From: CAZSVE01 sp964610175
GTDB lineage: Bacteria > Pseudomonadota > Gammaproteobacteria > HK1
Direction: 5' to 3'
Assembly (NCBI GenBank): GCA_964610175.1
Contig: CAZSVE010000017.1
Coordinates: 1 to 44,636 of the forward strand
DNA: 44,636 nucleotides
The position numbers and the translations under genes are program-made. Below are positions 25,565 to 34,495 of this stretch, piece after piece; the stretch's first letter is position 1; every line of letters starts with the position of its first letter. The notes under the pieces were generated by a model. That model made no database searches, was not told the origin of the DNA, and saw only the letters and a program-made list of their open reading frames with translations.

Positions 25565-26265
25565 ATGAAAAACGAATTAGATCCCAAATTATATAGCCGT
25601 GTTTCGCGCGGCGAGCATTCGAAACAATTGAAAGCCTGGCAATTGGTAACCGCTGGCCCGCATCAACTGATGATTTATCCGCGGATTACTCTGGAGTTGG
25701 AACAACTATTGACACCGACCAGCTTGCTTGGAGAATTCGGGTCCGGTGTGGGATAAGTGATGGAGGCAATCATCACCCACGAACCGCCACTTCCATATCG
25801 TCTTTTCCTTGGGCTCGAGATCAACCAGGAATCGCGCGCGGAGGCCCGCGAACTCATTTCCCTTGACCAGGCGGGGATCGTGGCTTGCGATATCACGAAC
25901 TCCCATTTCCCCGATGGGATGTTCGACGCAGCCGTTTGCAGCACGATACTTTGCCATTTCAAACCGTTTCCGCTGAGAAAGGCCTTGTTTCACAGCATTC
26001 GGATGCTAACGCCGGGTGGAATAATGATTGTTTGCGTGCCAAGCGTGGAATGGGTGGAACGAGAGAATACGGAGTACATTATCCTGGAAGAATTTGGACC
26101 GGATTCTTTCGTCGCATTGAAACGAGGGAACGCCTTTCATCTTCGCCAATGTTATTATTCCCGTAAGTGTATGAAAATTTCCTGCATAGCGCGGATTTCG
26201 ACATCCTGAAATCGGAAGATATGCAATTCCTCCTCGACAATCGACACGACCGCGCGAATGTTTAG
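25565..26265 (+). pseudogene. SAM-dependent methyltransferase pseudogene
   Basis: A class I methyltransferase broken in two places. The N-terminal part (MKNELDPKLYSRVSRGEHSK ... LLGEFGSGVG) ends in an in-frame TAA at 25754, where a tyrosine codon would fit (GSGVG-Y-VMEAI). The rest continues in the same frame with GLEINQESRAEA, CDITNSHFPDGMFDAAVCST and MLTPGGIMIVCVP. A one-base deletion near 26170 then moves the frame to YENFLHSADFDILKSEDM, ending at a TAG. The 3' end and downstream DNA occur again, inverted, at 49-224. Confidence 0.85.
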
Positions 26266-26337
26266 GGCCGGTTTCCGGCTCCCCGGCAGCGTTGAAACAA
26301 ACGGGGGGCGACGAACGCATCGTCATTTTAACCACTC

Positions 26338-26445
26338 CCCTGTCATTTCGACCGAAGGGAGAAATCTTTTTGTTTTGATGGAACTCCGAACGCACAAGCT
26401 CTCTCCCTTCGCTCGAGATGACAGTGCGATGGAATTTTGGTTGCG
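26338..26445 (-). repeat. Palindromic dispersed repeat, copy (inverted)
   Basis: TGTCATTTCGACCGAAGGGA, AATCTTTTTGTTTTG, CCGAACGCACAAGCTC, CGCTCGAGATGACA and GCGATGGAATTTTGG, that is, the family element in the opposite orientation. It overlaps the end of the segment (26221-26398) repeated at 49-224. Confidence 0.85.
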
Positions 26446-26458
26446 GCTCAGCCGCGCT

Positions 26459-26611
26459 ATGAATATCCCCGACATCCATGAAATCGGGGACCGCTATCGT
26501 AAGCACGCGGGAGTCCCGCTTTTCTATTTCTTCTCCGTGGAACGTCCCAAGGGTTTCAAGGCGCCTGAAACCGAACCCCATGATGGCAACATTCCAGTAC
26601 GAAAAAAATAA
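26459..26611 (+). CDS. Hypothetical short protein
   Basis: A 50-residue frame MNIPDIHEIGDRYRKHAGVP ... ETEPHDGNIPVRKK. Its composition is protein-like but no family is recognised. It begins right after a dispersed repeat and overlaps the N-terminal extension of the next frame, so it may be the truncated start of a longer gene. Confidence 0.35.
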   Translation: MNIPDIHEIGDRYRKHAGVPLFYFFSVERPKGFKAPETEPHDGNIPVRKK

Positions 26612-27449
26612 CCCTATGGATTGGAAAACAATGGCGGATGCGGTTGGCCGCATTCGAGGTGCCGGCATTGCCAGGACACGTGAACACGCTCGGTTCCGGG
26701 ATGCAACATCGCTGGAATTTCGTGTCTGTTGTTGGGGTAGCGTGTCTTCTCTCATGGTCGAAGGCCATCCGCACTATACGGCGGTGACGAACTTCGCCCG
26801 CGAACTTGCCGGGGAAGGGATCCCCATCGTTGCCGGTGGACCCTATATGGAGAGGGGCCATGGCGTGGGCGTTCAACATGCGGCCCATCGAGGTGCCTTC
26901 AGTGTGCATCCCGACCTTTCCATCGGCATCGATCTTCATGTGCCGGAATGGGGGGGAGGCACGCACGGCCGGATTTATCGCAGGCAATCCTCCGACGGGG
27001 AATGGGACACAGAGATGCCCGTCGGTTTTTACATCATGGCGGAATCCCTCGAGGACCGGATGATGTTCATGGAGATCCTCAGTCAGGTCTTCATCGGATT
27101 TCCTGTATTCGGGTTCGGAACCGACTTCGAACGTGCCCGGATGGGTCAGATTCTCTACTTCATCGAGACGCTGAGAGAGAAAATTCCCGAGTCCATCTAT
27201 GTGGGAACCCGCGGTTTTCGGGAGTTCGGCATCCGTCCACGGGTCGTTCTCATCGGGCCGTATGATTACTGTCGCGCGCTGGTCGAGCATATCGCCGAAT
27301 CCGATGCGACGCGGGCCTGGGTGAACGGCGACGAACGGGGGATATTCATATTCCGGGAAAATATGGAAAGCGCGAGGCGCTTTATCCTCGACGAACGTAC
27401 CAATTGGCGCAAAACGATTCTAGCGGCAGGTGGTATTCCCAATAACTGA
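26583..27449 (+). CDS. Unknown protein preceding xdhA
   Basis: About 288 residues from ATG 26583 (ATG 26616, MDWKTMADAVGR, is an alternative). It is cytosolic, with no signal peptide or clear membrane helix. Notable segments are GEGIPIVAGGPYMERGHGVG, FSVHPDLSIGIDLHVPEWGG and SIYVGTRGFREFGIRPRV. I recognise no family. Ten bases separate it from xdhA, so it probably belongs to the same transcript and could act with the molybdenum hydroxylase, though that is inference. Unlike its neighbours it shows no disruption. Confidence 0.6.
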   Translation: MATFQYEKNNPMDWKTMADAVGRIRGAGIARTREHARFRDATSLEFRVCCWGSVSSLMVEGHPHYTAVTNFARELAGEGIPIVAGGPYMERGHGVGVQHAAHRGAFSVHPDLSIGIDLHVPEWGGGTHGRIYRRQSSDGEWDTEMPVGFYIMAESLEDRMMFMEILSQVFIGFPVFGFGTDFERARMGQILYFIETLREKIPESIYVGTRGFREFGIRPRVVLIGPYDYCRALVEHIAESDATRAWVNGDERGIFIFRENMESARRFILDERTNWRKTILAAGGIPNN

Positions 27450-27458
27450 ACACATGAA

Positions 27459-29028
27459 ATGATAGATTTTATTCTCAATGATCGGGATGTCCGCGCGAGC
27501 GCCCCGCCGGGTGGTGTGGTTTTGGATTTCCTGCGTCGCTCCCAGCGGCTTGCCGGCATCAAGGAAGGTTGCCGGGAAGGTGATTGTGGGGCCTGCCTGG
27601 TTCTGGTGGGCGAATGGAGTGGCGACACGGTGCTTTATCGACCCATCAATTCATGCCTGTTGCCGCTAGCGGAGATCGAGGGGAAACACGTGATCACCAT
27701 CGAGGGGCCGAACGATCGGGGCGAGGGCACCCCAAACCCGATTCGACAGGCCATCGTGGATGAAGGCGCCACGCAATGCGGTTATTGCACACCCGGCATT
27801 ATCCTGGCCTTGACGGGATTTTTCCTCGGTAATACGCGCTTCGAAGAAAAACAGGCAATGGCCGCCCTCGGCGGAAACATTTGCCGCTGTACCGGTTATC
27901 AATCCATAAAGCGCGCGGCAGCGCGGCTTTGCGCTATCTTTCCACCCTCGGATCTCGAAGATAACAAAATGCCTGTGGGTCCATTGGTCGAGAAAGGAAT
28001 CGTGCCACCCTACTTTTTACAGATCCCCGGCCGGTTGCGGAGGCTGTCCGTCCCCGACAAATCATCCATCGAAATATCCCCTCGAAATACGATTGTCGGC
28101 GGTGGCACCGATTTGTGGGTTCAAAGACCGGATGATCTATATGAGGGTGACTTTACTTGTGTATCTCGCCAAAGGGATCTGAAAGGGATACGAATCGAAA
28201 ACGGCCACTGTCATATCGGTACGGCAACCACCTTCCAGGAGATGGAAGATTCTCCCGTCATGCGGGATCCGTTCCCGAATATTCCGAAATATTTCGAACG
28301 CATCGCCTCCAGGCCTATTCGATATCGGGCAACGGTGGGCGGCAATATCGTCAACGCCTCGCCCATCGGGTGATGCAACCATATTTTTTCTGGCGTTGGA
28401 TTCCTCCATGACATTGGACCATGCGGGGAGCCGACGTCGGCTTGCGCTGAAGGATTTCTTCCAAGGGTATAAAAAACTCGATAAGCGGAATAGTGAATCG
28501 ATGGAAAAAATCAGTTTTCCCCTGCCTGCCGAAAGTACTTTATTCAACTTCGAGAAGGTCTCCAAGCGCGCCCATTTCGATATCGCCAGTGTCAACTCCG
28601 CGATTTGGATTACCCTGGATGGCGGGATAATGCGGCAGGTTCATCTGTCGGCGGGCGGTGTTGCGCCCATTCCGCTTTATCTCTCCGACACAAGCCATTA
28701 TTCGACCGGTAGGAAGCCTGATATCGATACCGTGCGCGAGGCTGCATCCATTGCCCAGTCGGAGATATCGCCCATCGGTGATGTGCGCGGCTCCGCTGTG
28801 TACAAACGCCTGTTACCGCGCCAGCTGATCCATGCCCATTTCATCACGCTCTTCCCCGAGAAAATACCCCTGGAGGGGCTGCTGGACTCGTCCGCGAACA
28901 CCTCGTCGGGCAATCTCCAACGGAATGGTAAGAAATACGATTCTTTTCTAAAGAGTCATTTTTCACCATCCCTGGTCCTGGATTCCGCCAGTCCATGGCG
29001 GGATGACGGGCAGTACCCTGGATGGTAG
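27459..29028 (+). pseudogene. xdhA: Xanthine dehydrogenase small subunit, frameshifted
   Basis: The iron-sulfur plus FAD subunit of a xanthine dehydrogenase-type molybdenum hydroxylase. The plant-type [2Fe-2S] site is KEGCREGDCGACLV; the second is TQCGYCTPG with ICRCTGY. The FAD domain has IVGGGTDLWVQ and RATVGGNIVNASPIG. One extra G at about 28371 (ATCGGGTGATG instead of ATCGGTGATG) ends the first frame at 28373. The correct frame resumes as DATIFFLALDSSMTL and runs through ISPIGDVRGSAVYKRLL to 29028. The product would lack the FAD-domain C-terminus. The tail after residue KYDSFL reads into repeat sequence. A sequencing error is possible but xdhB has similar lesions. Confidence 0.88.
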
Positions 29029-29070
29029 GAAACCACCCACGGATTTTTCTGAAGAGCCCTTTTTACCATC
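28951..29070 (+). repeat. Imperfect direct repeat around a REP-like unit
   Basis: AAGAGTCATTTTTCACCATC (28951-28970) recurs as AAGAGCCCTTTTTACCATC (29052-29070). Between them lies a REP-like unit (GGATTCCGCCAGTCCATGGC, then GGGATGACGG). The pair sits at the 3' edge of xdhA just before the Rpn gene and may mark the insertion site. Confidence 0.6.
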
Positions 29071-29091
29071 TCGCCCAACCGTGGAAAAACC

Positions 29092-29928
29092 ATGTCCAAA
29101 TACATCAATCCCTACACCGACTTCGGTTTCAAAAAGCTGTTCGGCGAGGAGGCCAACAAGGATCTCCTGATGGATTTCCTGAATCAGTTTCTGCCGGACC
29201 GGCACCGGATCGCCGAATTACAATTCAGGAACACGGAACAGTTGCCGGATCTCCCGGTAGAGAGGAAGACCATCTTCGATATCTTCTGCACCAGCGCCAC
29301 CGGCGAGCGGTTTATCGTGGAGATGCAGAAAGCCAAAATAAATTTCTTCAAGGACCGATCCCTGTTGTACGCGACTTTCCCCATCCGCGAGCAGGCAAAA
29401 AAAGGGGATTGGTCATATCGTCTCGTGCCGGTCTATTTCATCGCGATTCTGGATTTCGAATACGATGTGGCCGAAGAGAGGCGCAAGTTCATGCGCGAGG
29501 TCGCCCTGCGCGATCAGGATGGGGATCTGTTCTTCGACAAACTGCACTTCAAGTTCCTGCAGATGCCGCTGTTCACGAAACGGGAGCATGAGTTGCAGGA
29601 CCATTCCGATAAATGGATCTATTTCCTCAAAAACCTGGAGAGCTTCGAACACATCCCCCAAATCCTCGATGAACCTATTTTCCAAAAGGCCTTCGATGTG
29701 GCGGCGCTTGCCAATCTCGACCGGGGACAATACACGGCCTACGAACAGAACCTGTTGGATTACTGGACGACCAAGGCGGCATTCGATACCGCCAGAGAAG
29801 AAGGAATAAAAGAAGGGGAAAACCGAAAAGCCATGGAGATTGCCCTTGCATTGAAAGAAGGCGGTCTCGATCCTGCGAAAATCGCCGAGGCAACGGGTCT
29901 GCCAACGCGGGCCATCGATGAGTTATGA
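29092..29928 (+). CDS. Rpn-family recombination-promoting nuclease
   Basis: A 278-residue PD-(D/E)XK protein of the Rpn/transposase_31 group. It has the canonical start KYINPYTDFGFKKLFGEEAN, the nuclease core FDIFCTSATGERFIVEMQKA (with the acidic residue and E-M-Q motif) and the C-terminal helical tail EGIKEGENRKAMEIALALKE. Rpn proteins cause RecA-independent recombination and are often multicopy. Here the gene lies between xdhA and xdhB, splitting that operon. It is intact and full length. No terminal inverted repeats are seen. Confidence 0.92.
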   Translation: MSKYINPYTDFGFKKLFGEEANKDLLMDFLNQFLPDRHRIAELQFRNTEQLPDLPVERKTIFDIFCTSATGERFIVEMQKAKINFFKDRSLLYATFPIREQAKKGDWSYRLVPVYFIAILDFEYDVAEERRKFMREVALRDQDGDLFFDKLHFKFLQMPLFTKREHELQDHSDKWIYFLKNLESFEHIPQILDEPIFQKAFDVAALANLDRGQYTAYEQNLLDYWTTKAAFDTAREEGIKEGENRKAMEIALALKEGGLDPAKIAEATGLPTRAIDEL

Positions 29929-29958
29929 AGAAAGATTCCACCGAAAAATGAGGTCTGC

Positions 29959-31650
29959 ATGTCCGCCATGGGAATAAAAAATATCGATGCCGAACTCCAC
30001 GTCAGGGGCGAGTCGCAATTCCTGGATGACATCCCGGTACCGGAGGGCACACTGTATGCAGCGGTATTCTCCTCTCCCGTCGCCCATGGGGATATCACCA
30101 GGTTGGATATTACCGCCGCCGAACGGATGGAAGGCATACATGGCACCTTCACCGCCGAGGATATTCCAGGGGAGAATCAAATCGGCAATATCATCCCGGA
30201 CGAGCCCTTGTTGGCGACGAGGGAGGTGGTCTACGTGGGACAACCCATCGCCATCGTGGTGGGCGAGAGCGCCGGGATTGCCCGCGCGGCAATGCGGGCG
30301 ATAACCATGGAATACCGGGAACGTCCCGCTATTTTCGACCCCCGCGAGGCCCATGCACAGGGACAACTGATTGCGCCCCCCGTTACTTCCTCGCTGGGAA
30401 ACCTCGATGAGACTTGGAAAAAATGCCACATGGTGGCGGAGGGCACGGCGGAATCCGGGGGCCAGGAGCATCTTTATCTGGAGACACAGGGGGCGCTGGC
30501 TTATCCCACCGAAAATGGTAGGCTGAAAGTGGTGTCCGGAACGCAAGCCCCAAGCACGGTACAACAGGTGGTATCTCGGGTTTTGGGACTACCCATGCAC
30601 CAAATCGAGGTCGATGTCCTGCGCTTGGGTGGTGGGTTCGGCGGTAAGGAGGAGCAGGGTACGCCCTGGTCGGTCATGGCGGCATTGGCCGCGTTCAGGT
30701 TGAAAAGGCCGGTGAAACTCGTCTTGCGCCGTGATGAAGATATGCGCATGACCGGCAAGCGTCATCCCTATTCTTCCGATTTTCGGATTGGGCTCACCCG
30801 TGACGGGAAGATCCTCGCCTACGAAGTAACCTTTTATCAGAATGCCGGCGCGGTGTGGCCGACTTGTCACCGGCCATTCTGGACAGGACGCTTTTTCACA
30901 GCACCAACAGCTATTTCGTACCCAATGTCCAGACTACCGGAATCAGTTGCCGCACCAATTTGCCACCCAATACCGCCTTCCGTGGCTTCGGTACTCCGCA
31001 AGCTGCATTCGTCATGGAGGCCGCGATCTTCAAGGCGGCTTCGAGACTGGGTGTCGAGCCGTGGATTATCCAGAAGAAGAATCTGCTCCGGGAAGGCGAC
31101 CAATTCCATTACGGCATGAAGGTCGAAAACAGTCAGGCACGCCGATGTTGGGAAAAGATTGAAAGGATATACCGAAAGGAAGCGCTATATCGGGATATTC
31201 GGGATTTCAACCTCAAGAATCAGTCACGCAAAAAGGGCCTGGCCACGATACCGACTTGCTTTGGCGTTTCCTTCGACAGAGCTATTTTTATGAATCAGGG
31301 TTATGCATTGGTGCATATCTACAACGACGGCAGTATCGGCGTGAGCACCGGGGCCGTGGAAATGGGCCAGGGGCGTCAGCACGAAAATCCGTCAGGTAGT
31401 GGCTCGCATTTTCTCGATTTCGCATGCCCGAATCAAAATAGAGAGCGTCGATACCACCCGCACCGCCAACACCTCCCCCACCGTTTCGAGTTTTAGCGCC
31501 GACCTGAATGGTCACGCCACCCGATTGGCCTGTCTGGATATTCTGAATCGTCTGAAGGGATTCATTTCCCGGCGACTTGAAATCCAAGACCCAGATGACA
31601 TCGAGATCAGAAATGGAACCGTTTATTTTGAACACTCTTCCATACCCATT
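29959..31650 (+). pseudogene. xdhB: Xanthine dehydrogenase large subunit, broken and truncated
   Basis: The molybdopterin subunit with GGGFGGKEEQ, TAFRGFGTPQAAFVMEA and VEMGQG as cofactor-site motifs. The reading passes through three frames. A two-base insertion near 30856 (GCGGTGTGGCC for GCGGTGGCC) separates YQNAGA from VADLSPAILDRT. A one-base G insertion near 31375 separates VEMGQG from VSTKIRQVVARIF. Homology stops near 31650 after YFEHSSIPI, less than two thirds of the usual ~780 residues, where the element beginning with AT-rich DNA takes over. The enzyme cannot be functional. Confidence 0.88.
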
Positions 31651-31829
31651 GACACCTCATTTTGTTTACCCCTAATGCTGCGCATTTTTTTGTGGAGAGA
31701 TGTTCGGTGAAAGGGCTGTTTTTGCTGTGTGAAACACGTCTTTTGGTTTCTTTGCGGATTTTTTTATTTTTACCCCATGGGCAGTTGTTGGATGTATTCA
31801 ATATAAACAGTATTTATTTTGCACAGATT

Positions 31830-32543
31830 ATGGAGTACCTGAAGATTCGAGTCGGTTCCCGGAAGAGGAAGGACGGGACCCCGTATGCCGTTCCGCTTTA
31901 CGTCAGGAAGACGAGAAAATACGGAAAGACGCTGGAGGAGGAGCCGATTTCCCGCAAGCGGCCAATCCTGATGGTTGGGGCGCATGGCTCCGGGAAAACC
32001 AGGTGGGTAGAGCGCCTGCATGAGAAGGCAAAAGAGATTTGGGGAGCGAAGGTGCCAGTGGAGCCGCTCTATTTATCCGGGTTGACGCCGCTCAGCGCCT
32101 GGATGGACGGCGGGCCGGTCCCGAATTGGTGGAACGGGAGCAAAAAGAAGAGCGAGCCACTTTGGTACAAACTCAGACAGTGGGAAAAGACGGATCTTTT
32201 GCCGCGCTATGTGGCAGAAACCGGCGCGGTCGTCTTCCTGGATGATGCGCACAAGCTCACTGGGCGAAAGCTCGACATCGCGAAAAGATGCCTGATGCCG
32301 GCGAAGATATGGGTTGTTAGCTCCAGCCAGGAGAACCGGATACCGCCGAGCCTGCGGATCGAACTGATGCGCCCCGACCCGCAGGTGTATGAACTTTCCT
32401 CCGATGTGGCTTATGACCGGACCGGGGCCTTTATCTGGATTTTCGTCGGCATGCTTCTGATTGCCGGATTCTGGGAGCTGGCGATTGCCGTGGGTGGACT
32501 GAAGGCGCTGGCTGCCGGAAGGCGGGCGACGCGGCAGGATTGA
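31830..32543 (+). CDS. Zot-like membrane-anchored P-loop ATPase
   Basis: A 237-residue protein with a basic N-terminus (KIRVGSRKRKDGTPY), Walker A VGAHGSGKTRW, Walker B AVVFLDDAHKLTG, then VSSSQENRIPPSLRIELMR and a C-terminal transmembrane helix (FIWIFVGMLLIAGFWELAIA). The layout of a cytosolic ATPase domain followed by one helix near the C-terminus is that of zonular-occludens-toxin (pI) morphogenesis ATPases of filamentous phages. I cannot exclude a plasmid ATPase of another type. ATG 31830 is used, although the frame opens earlier in AT-rich DNA. It is the first gene inside the element that truncates xdhB. Confidence 0.6.
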   Translation: MEYLKIRVGSRKRKDGTPYAVPLYVRKTRKYGKTLEEEPISRKRPILMVGAHGSGKTRWVERLHEKAKEIWGAKVPVEPLYLSGLTPLSAWMDGGPVPNWWNGSKKKSEPLWYKLRQWEKTDLLPRYVAETGAVVFLDDAHKLTGRKLDIAKRCLMPAKIWVVSSSQENRIPPSLRIELMRPDPQVYELSSDVAYDRTGAFIWIFVGMLLIAGFWELAIAVGGLKALAAGRRATRQD

Positions 32544-32650
32544 TGATTATGGATGCCGCGCCTCGACTCCGCTCGGCGGCCGTAACCGAGAGGGGCGGGC
32601 CGCAGAGGGGGCATCCAGCCCCCGGAGCGGCCACGGCCCGAGCGGGCTCT

Positions 32651-32693
32651 TCTGGCACTGGGTCCCGGCATTCCCTGCCGGGATGACGATGGG
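32651..32693 (+). repeat. REP-like unit
   Basis: CTGGCACTGGGTCCCGGCAT then TCCCTGCCGGGATGACGATGG. It has the same core, GTCCCGGCA..CCGGGATGACG, as the unit at 791-842, with an internal hairpin. Confidence 0.7.
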
Positions 32694-32705
32694 TGCCATG
32701 AAAAG

Positions 32706-33611
32706 ATGGTGAAGCGAATTGCCCCTTGCGCGTTTGACGCTTTGTTGCTGGCGCTGCCGGGCACATCGTTCTGCGAAGAGTCCGGATCTTTCTTTTCCTG
32801 GCCCTGGTCCAGCCAGAACCCATCTCCACCGCCTGAATATTCCCCTTACAGCCTGCCCACGTTCGAGCACCATGGATTCGATTACAACGATTCGATCCCG
32901 GCGCTGGAGCAGGCCCCCTATATCGATGGCAACGCGGTATTCGCCGCCACCATCGCCTGTTACCCGGCCAAGGACAAATGGCGGATCGACGTGGATCTGG
33001 AGGCGAGAATCCGGGACAGCGGGGTCAGCAGTTTCGATCCAGCAGATGGCACGGCACTCGGCTCCAGCTATATCGGGCTCGTTGCCCGGATGCCGATTTA
33101 TTCCGCTACCGAGATGGACCGGCAGAGAACGCACGATTACCAGCGCCGGACCGCGACGGCGGGGTTTGTGGCCGATTTCGTTGCCGGGATTGCCGAGCGC
33201 AATCATGCGCTGCGCGAGCTTGGCCTCTACAGCAGCTTGGAGGCCCGCGCCCGGATCCGGGTGCAACAGGGGGTTGCCGGGGCTGAAGAGCAGGTTTTGT
33301 ATCTGGAGAAGGTTGCCAGCGCCCAGGCCGCCCTGGTCAAATCCGAGACGAAGATCATGAACGCGAGGCTTTCTCTGGTGGCTGCCTGTTCACTGGACAA
33401 AGCCAACAGCCTGAACGCTTGGTTGAGCCGGCAGGCGCAGGTGCCCGTTGTCTCCCGGCTGGATGAAACACGGGTGGGGGCTGGTGGCCGACATGCCGGC
33501 ATGGATGCGCCCGATACCCGACAGGCCGCGCCAGTGGAGCCAGCGCCCCGGGATCCCGGGAACGGGGGATTGGGCAGCTTGGTTTTGCACAGGGAAATCG
33601 GGCAACGGTGA
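32706..33611 (+). CDS. Secreted protein resembling a TolC helical hairpin
   Basis: A 301-residue exported protein with a probable signal peptide (MVKRIAPCAFDALLLALPGT, SFCEES). An extended N-terminal region leads to a beta segment (SSYIGLVARMPIYSATEMDR) followed by two long amphipathic helices (AGFVADFVAGIAERNHALRE and EEQVLYLEKVASAQAALVKS). The order of strand, 'L-x-x-P-I-Y' turn and paired helices resembles half of a TolC-type outer-membrane factor. The C-terminal 60 residues are disordered and proline-rich. I do not recognise a named family. Lying after the ATPase gene in the element, it could form part of an extrusion channel, which is speculation. Confidence 0.5.
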   Translation: MVKRIAPCAFDALLLALPGTSFCEESGSFFSWPWSSQNPSPPPEYSPYSLPTFEHHGFDYNDSIPALEQAPYIDGNAVFAATIACYPAKDKWRIDVDLEARIRDSGVSSFDPADGTALGSSYIGLVARMPIYSATEMDRQRTHDYQRRTATAGFVADFVAGIAERNHALRELGLYSSLEARARIRVQQGVAGAEEQVLYLEKVASAQAALVKSETKIMNARLSLVAACSLDKANSLNAWLSRQAQVPVVSRLDETRVGAGGRHAGMDAPDTRQAAPVEPAPRDPGNGGLGSLVLHREIGQR

Positions 33612-33648
33612 AACGCCCTGGTTAAACAGGCAAGCGGAGGAGTTTTGC

Positions 33649-33876
33649 ATGGATATACCGATTTCAGCCGCAAAAGAGATTGCGGAAAAGTACGATTACG
33701 ACCAAGTGATTATCGTTGCAAGGAAGGTTGGGAGGAATGAGCATTTGACTACTTACGGCGTGGATAAGGAGCACTGTGATATAGCCGCTCGACTCGGGAA
33801 TTTTCTGAAATACAAGGTAATGGGCTGGCATGATGAGAATGCCGCCCTGGAGCCAGGCACTCCCGGTAAAAGATGA
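33649..33876 (+). CDS. Small phage-type conserved protein
   Basis: A 75-residue protein MDIPISAAKEIAEKYDYDQV followed by VIVARKVG, TTYGVDKEHCDIAARLG and FLKYKVMGW. I recall similar small proteins from phage and prophage genomes (IPISAAK...YDQVII...HCD.AA); their function is unknown. AGCGGAGGAG lies upstream of the ATG. The stop overlaps the next start as ATGA, so it is coupled to the YdjM-like gene. Confidence 0.65.
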   Translation: MDIPISAAKEIAEKYDYDQVIIVARKVGRNEHLTTYGVDKEHCDIAARLGNFLKYKVMGWHDENAALEPGTPGKR

Positions 33877-34391
33877 AATGGTTCAATCACGGCCTGATTG
33901 CCGGGGCAACTACCGCCGTCGTCAGTCCTCCCCTGGTGCCGGTCGCCGTACTGGGCTCGACCGCCCCGGATTGGCTGGAATGGGTCATCAACGCTCTTGG
34001 GGGCCGGGTGGGGCACAGAACCGTTACCCATTATCTTTCCGTCTGGGCCGTTTTCTTTGGATTCTTCCTGTTTCTCTGGGATTTCCGGGCGATTGGTGCT
34101 AGCTTTGCCTATGGTGGTTTGTCGCATATCCTGTGCGATGCGCTGACCGCCACGGGCGTTCCCTTCGGTCCCTGGTCAGACCGGCGGTTTCATCTCTTCG
34201 GCGGGCGGCTCCGCACGGGAGACCCGGCGGAATATGGGATTGCCTTCGGCGTCGTTGCCATCTGCGCGGCGTTTTTCATCGTGCTGGGCGCTTCCGGCTG
34301 GTACCCGTTCTTTTATGACTGGTCGGGGCTCTATAACACTGGTGTCATCGACGGGGCGGAGTGGAGAGCGAATCGGTTTCGGTTTTTTTGA
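33873..34391 (+). CDS. YdjM-like membrane metal-dependent hydrolase
   Basis: A 172-residue membrane protein of the YdjM/DUF457 group. It has three or four hydrophobic segments, a conserved HRTVTH motif (near residue 49) and HILCDALTATGVPFGPWSDR carrying the HxxxDxxTxxG metal-site pattern, with FHLFGGRLRTGDPAEY after it. E. coli YdjM is an inner-membrane, LexA-regulated protein, and homologs are frequent in prophages and plasmids. It starts inside the preceding gene's stop. Confidence 0.8.
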   Translation: MKWFNHGLIAGATTAVVSPPLVPVAVLGSTAPDWLEWVINALGGRVGHRTVTHYLSVWAVFFGFFLFLWDFRAIGASFAYGGLSHILCDALTATGVPFGPWSDRRFHLFGGRLRTGDPAEYGIAFGVVAICAAFFIVLGASGWYPFFYDWSGLYNTGVIDGAEWRANRFRFF

Positions 34392-34495
34392 TGACGATGG
34401 AGCGCGACACGAGGTGCCTTTGCCCATCCAGTGCAGGCTGTCGAGCTGGTGCCAAGAGAAAATAGATCGCGGTAATTGGCAGAGGAGGATACGGC

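Noticed and set aside
25565..26265. Programmed frameshift or recoding in the methyltransferase
   Set aside because: Both a nonsense codon and an indel are present, with no slippery site. Decay is simpler.
26006..27290. Two long reverse-strand ORFs
   Set aside because: They are antisense to the methyltransferase pseudogene and the unknown xdh-linked gene, and show no family motifs.
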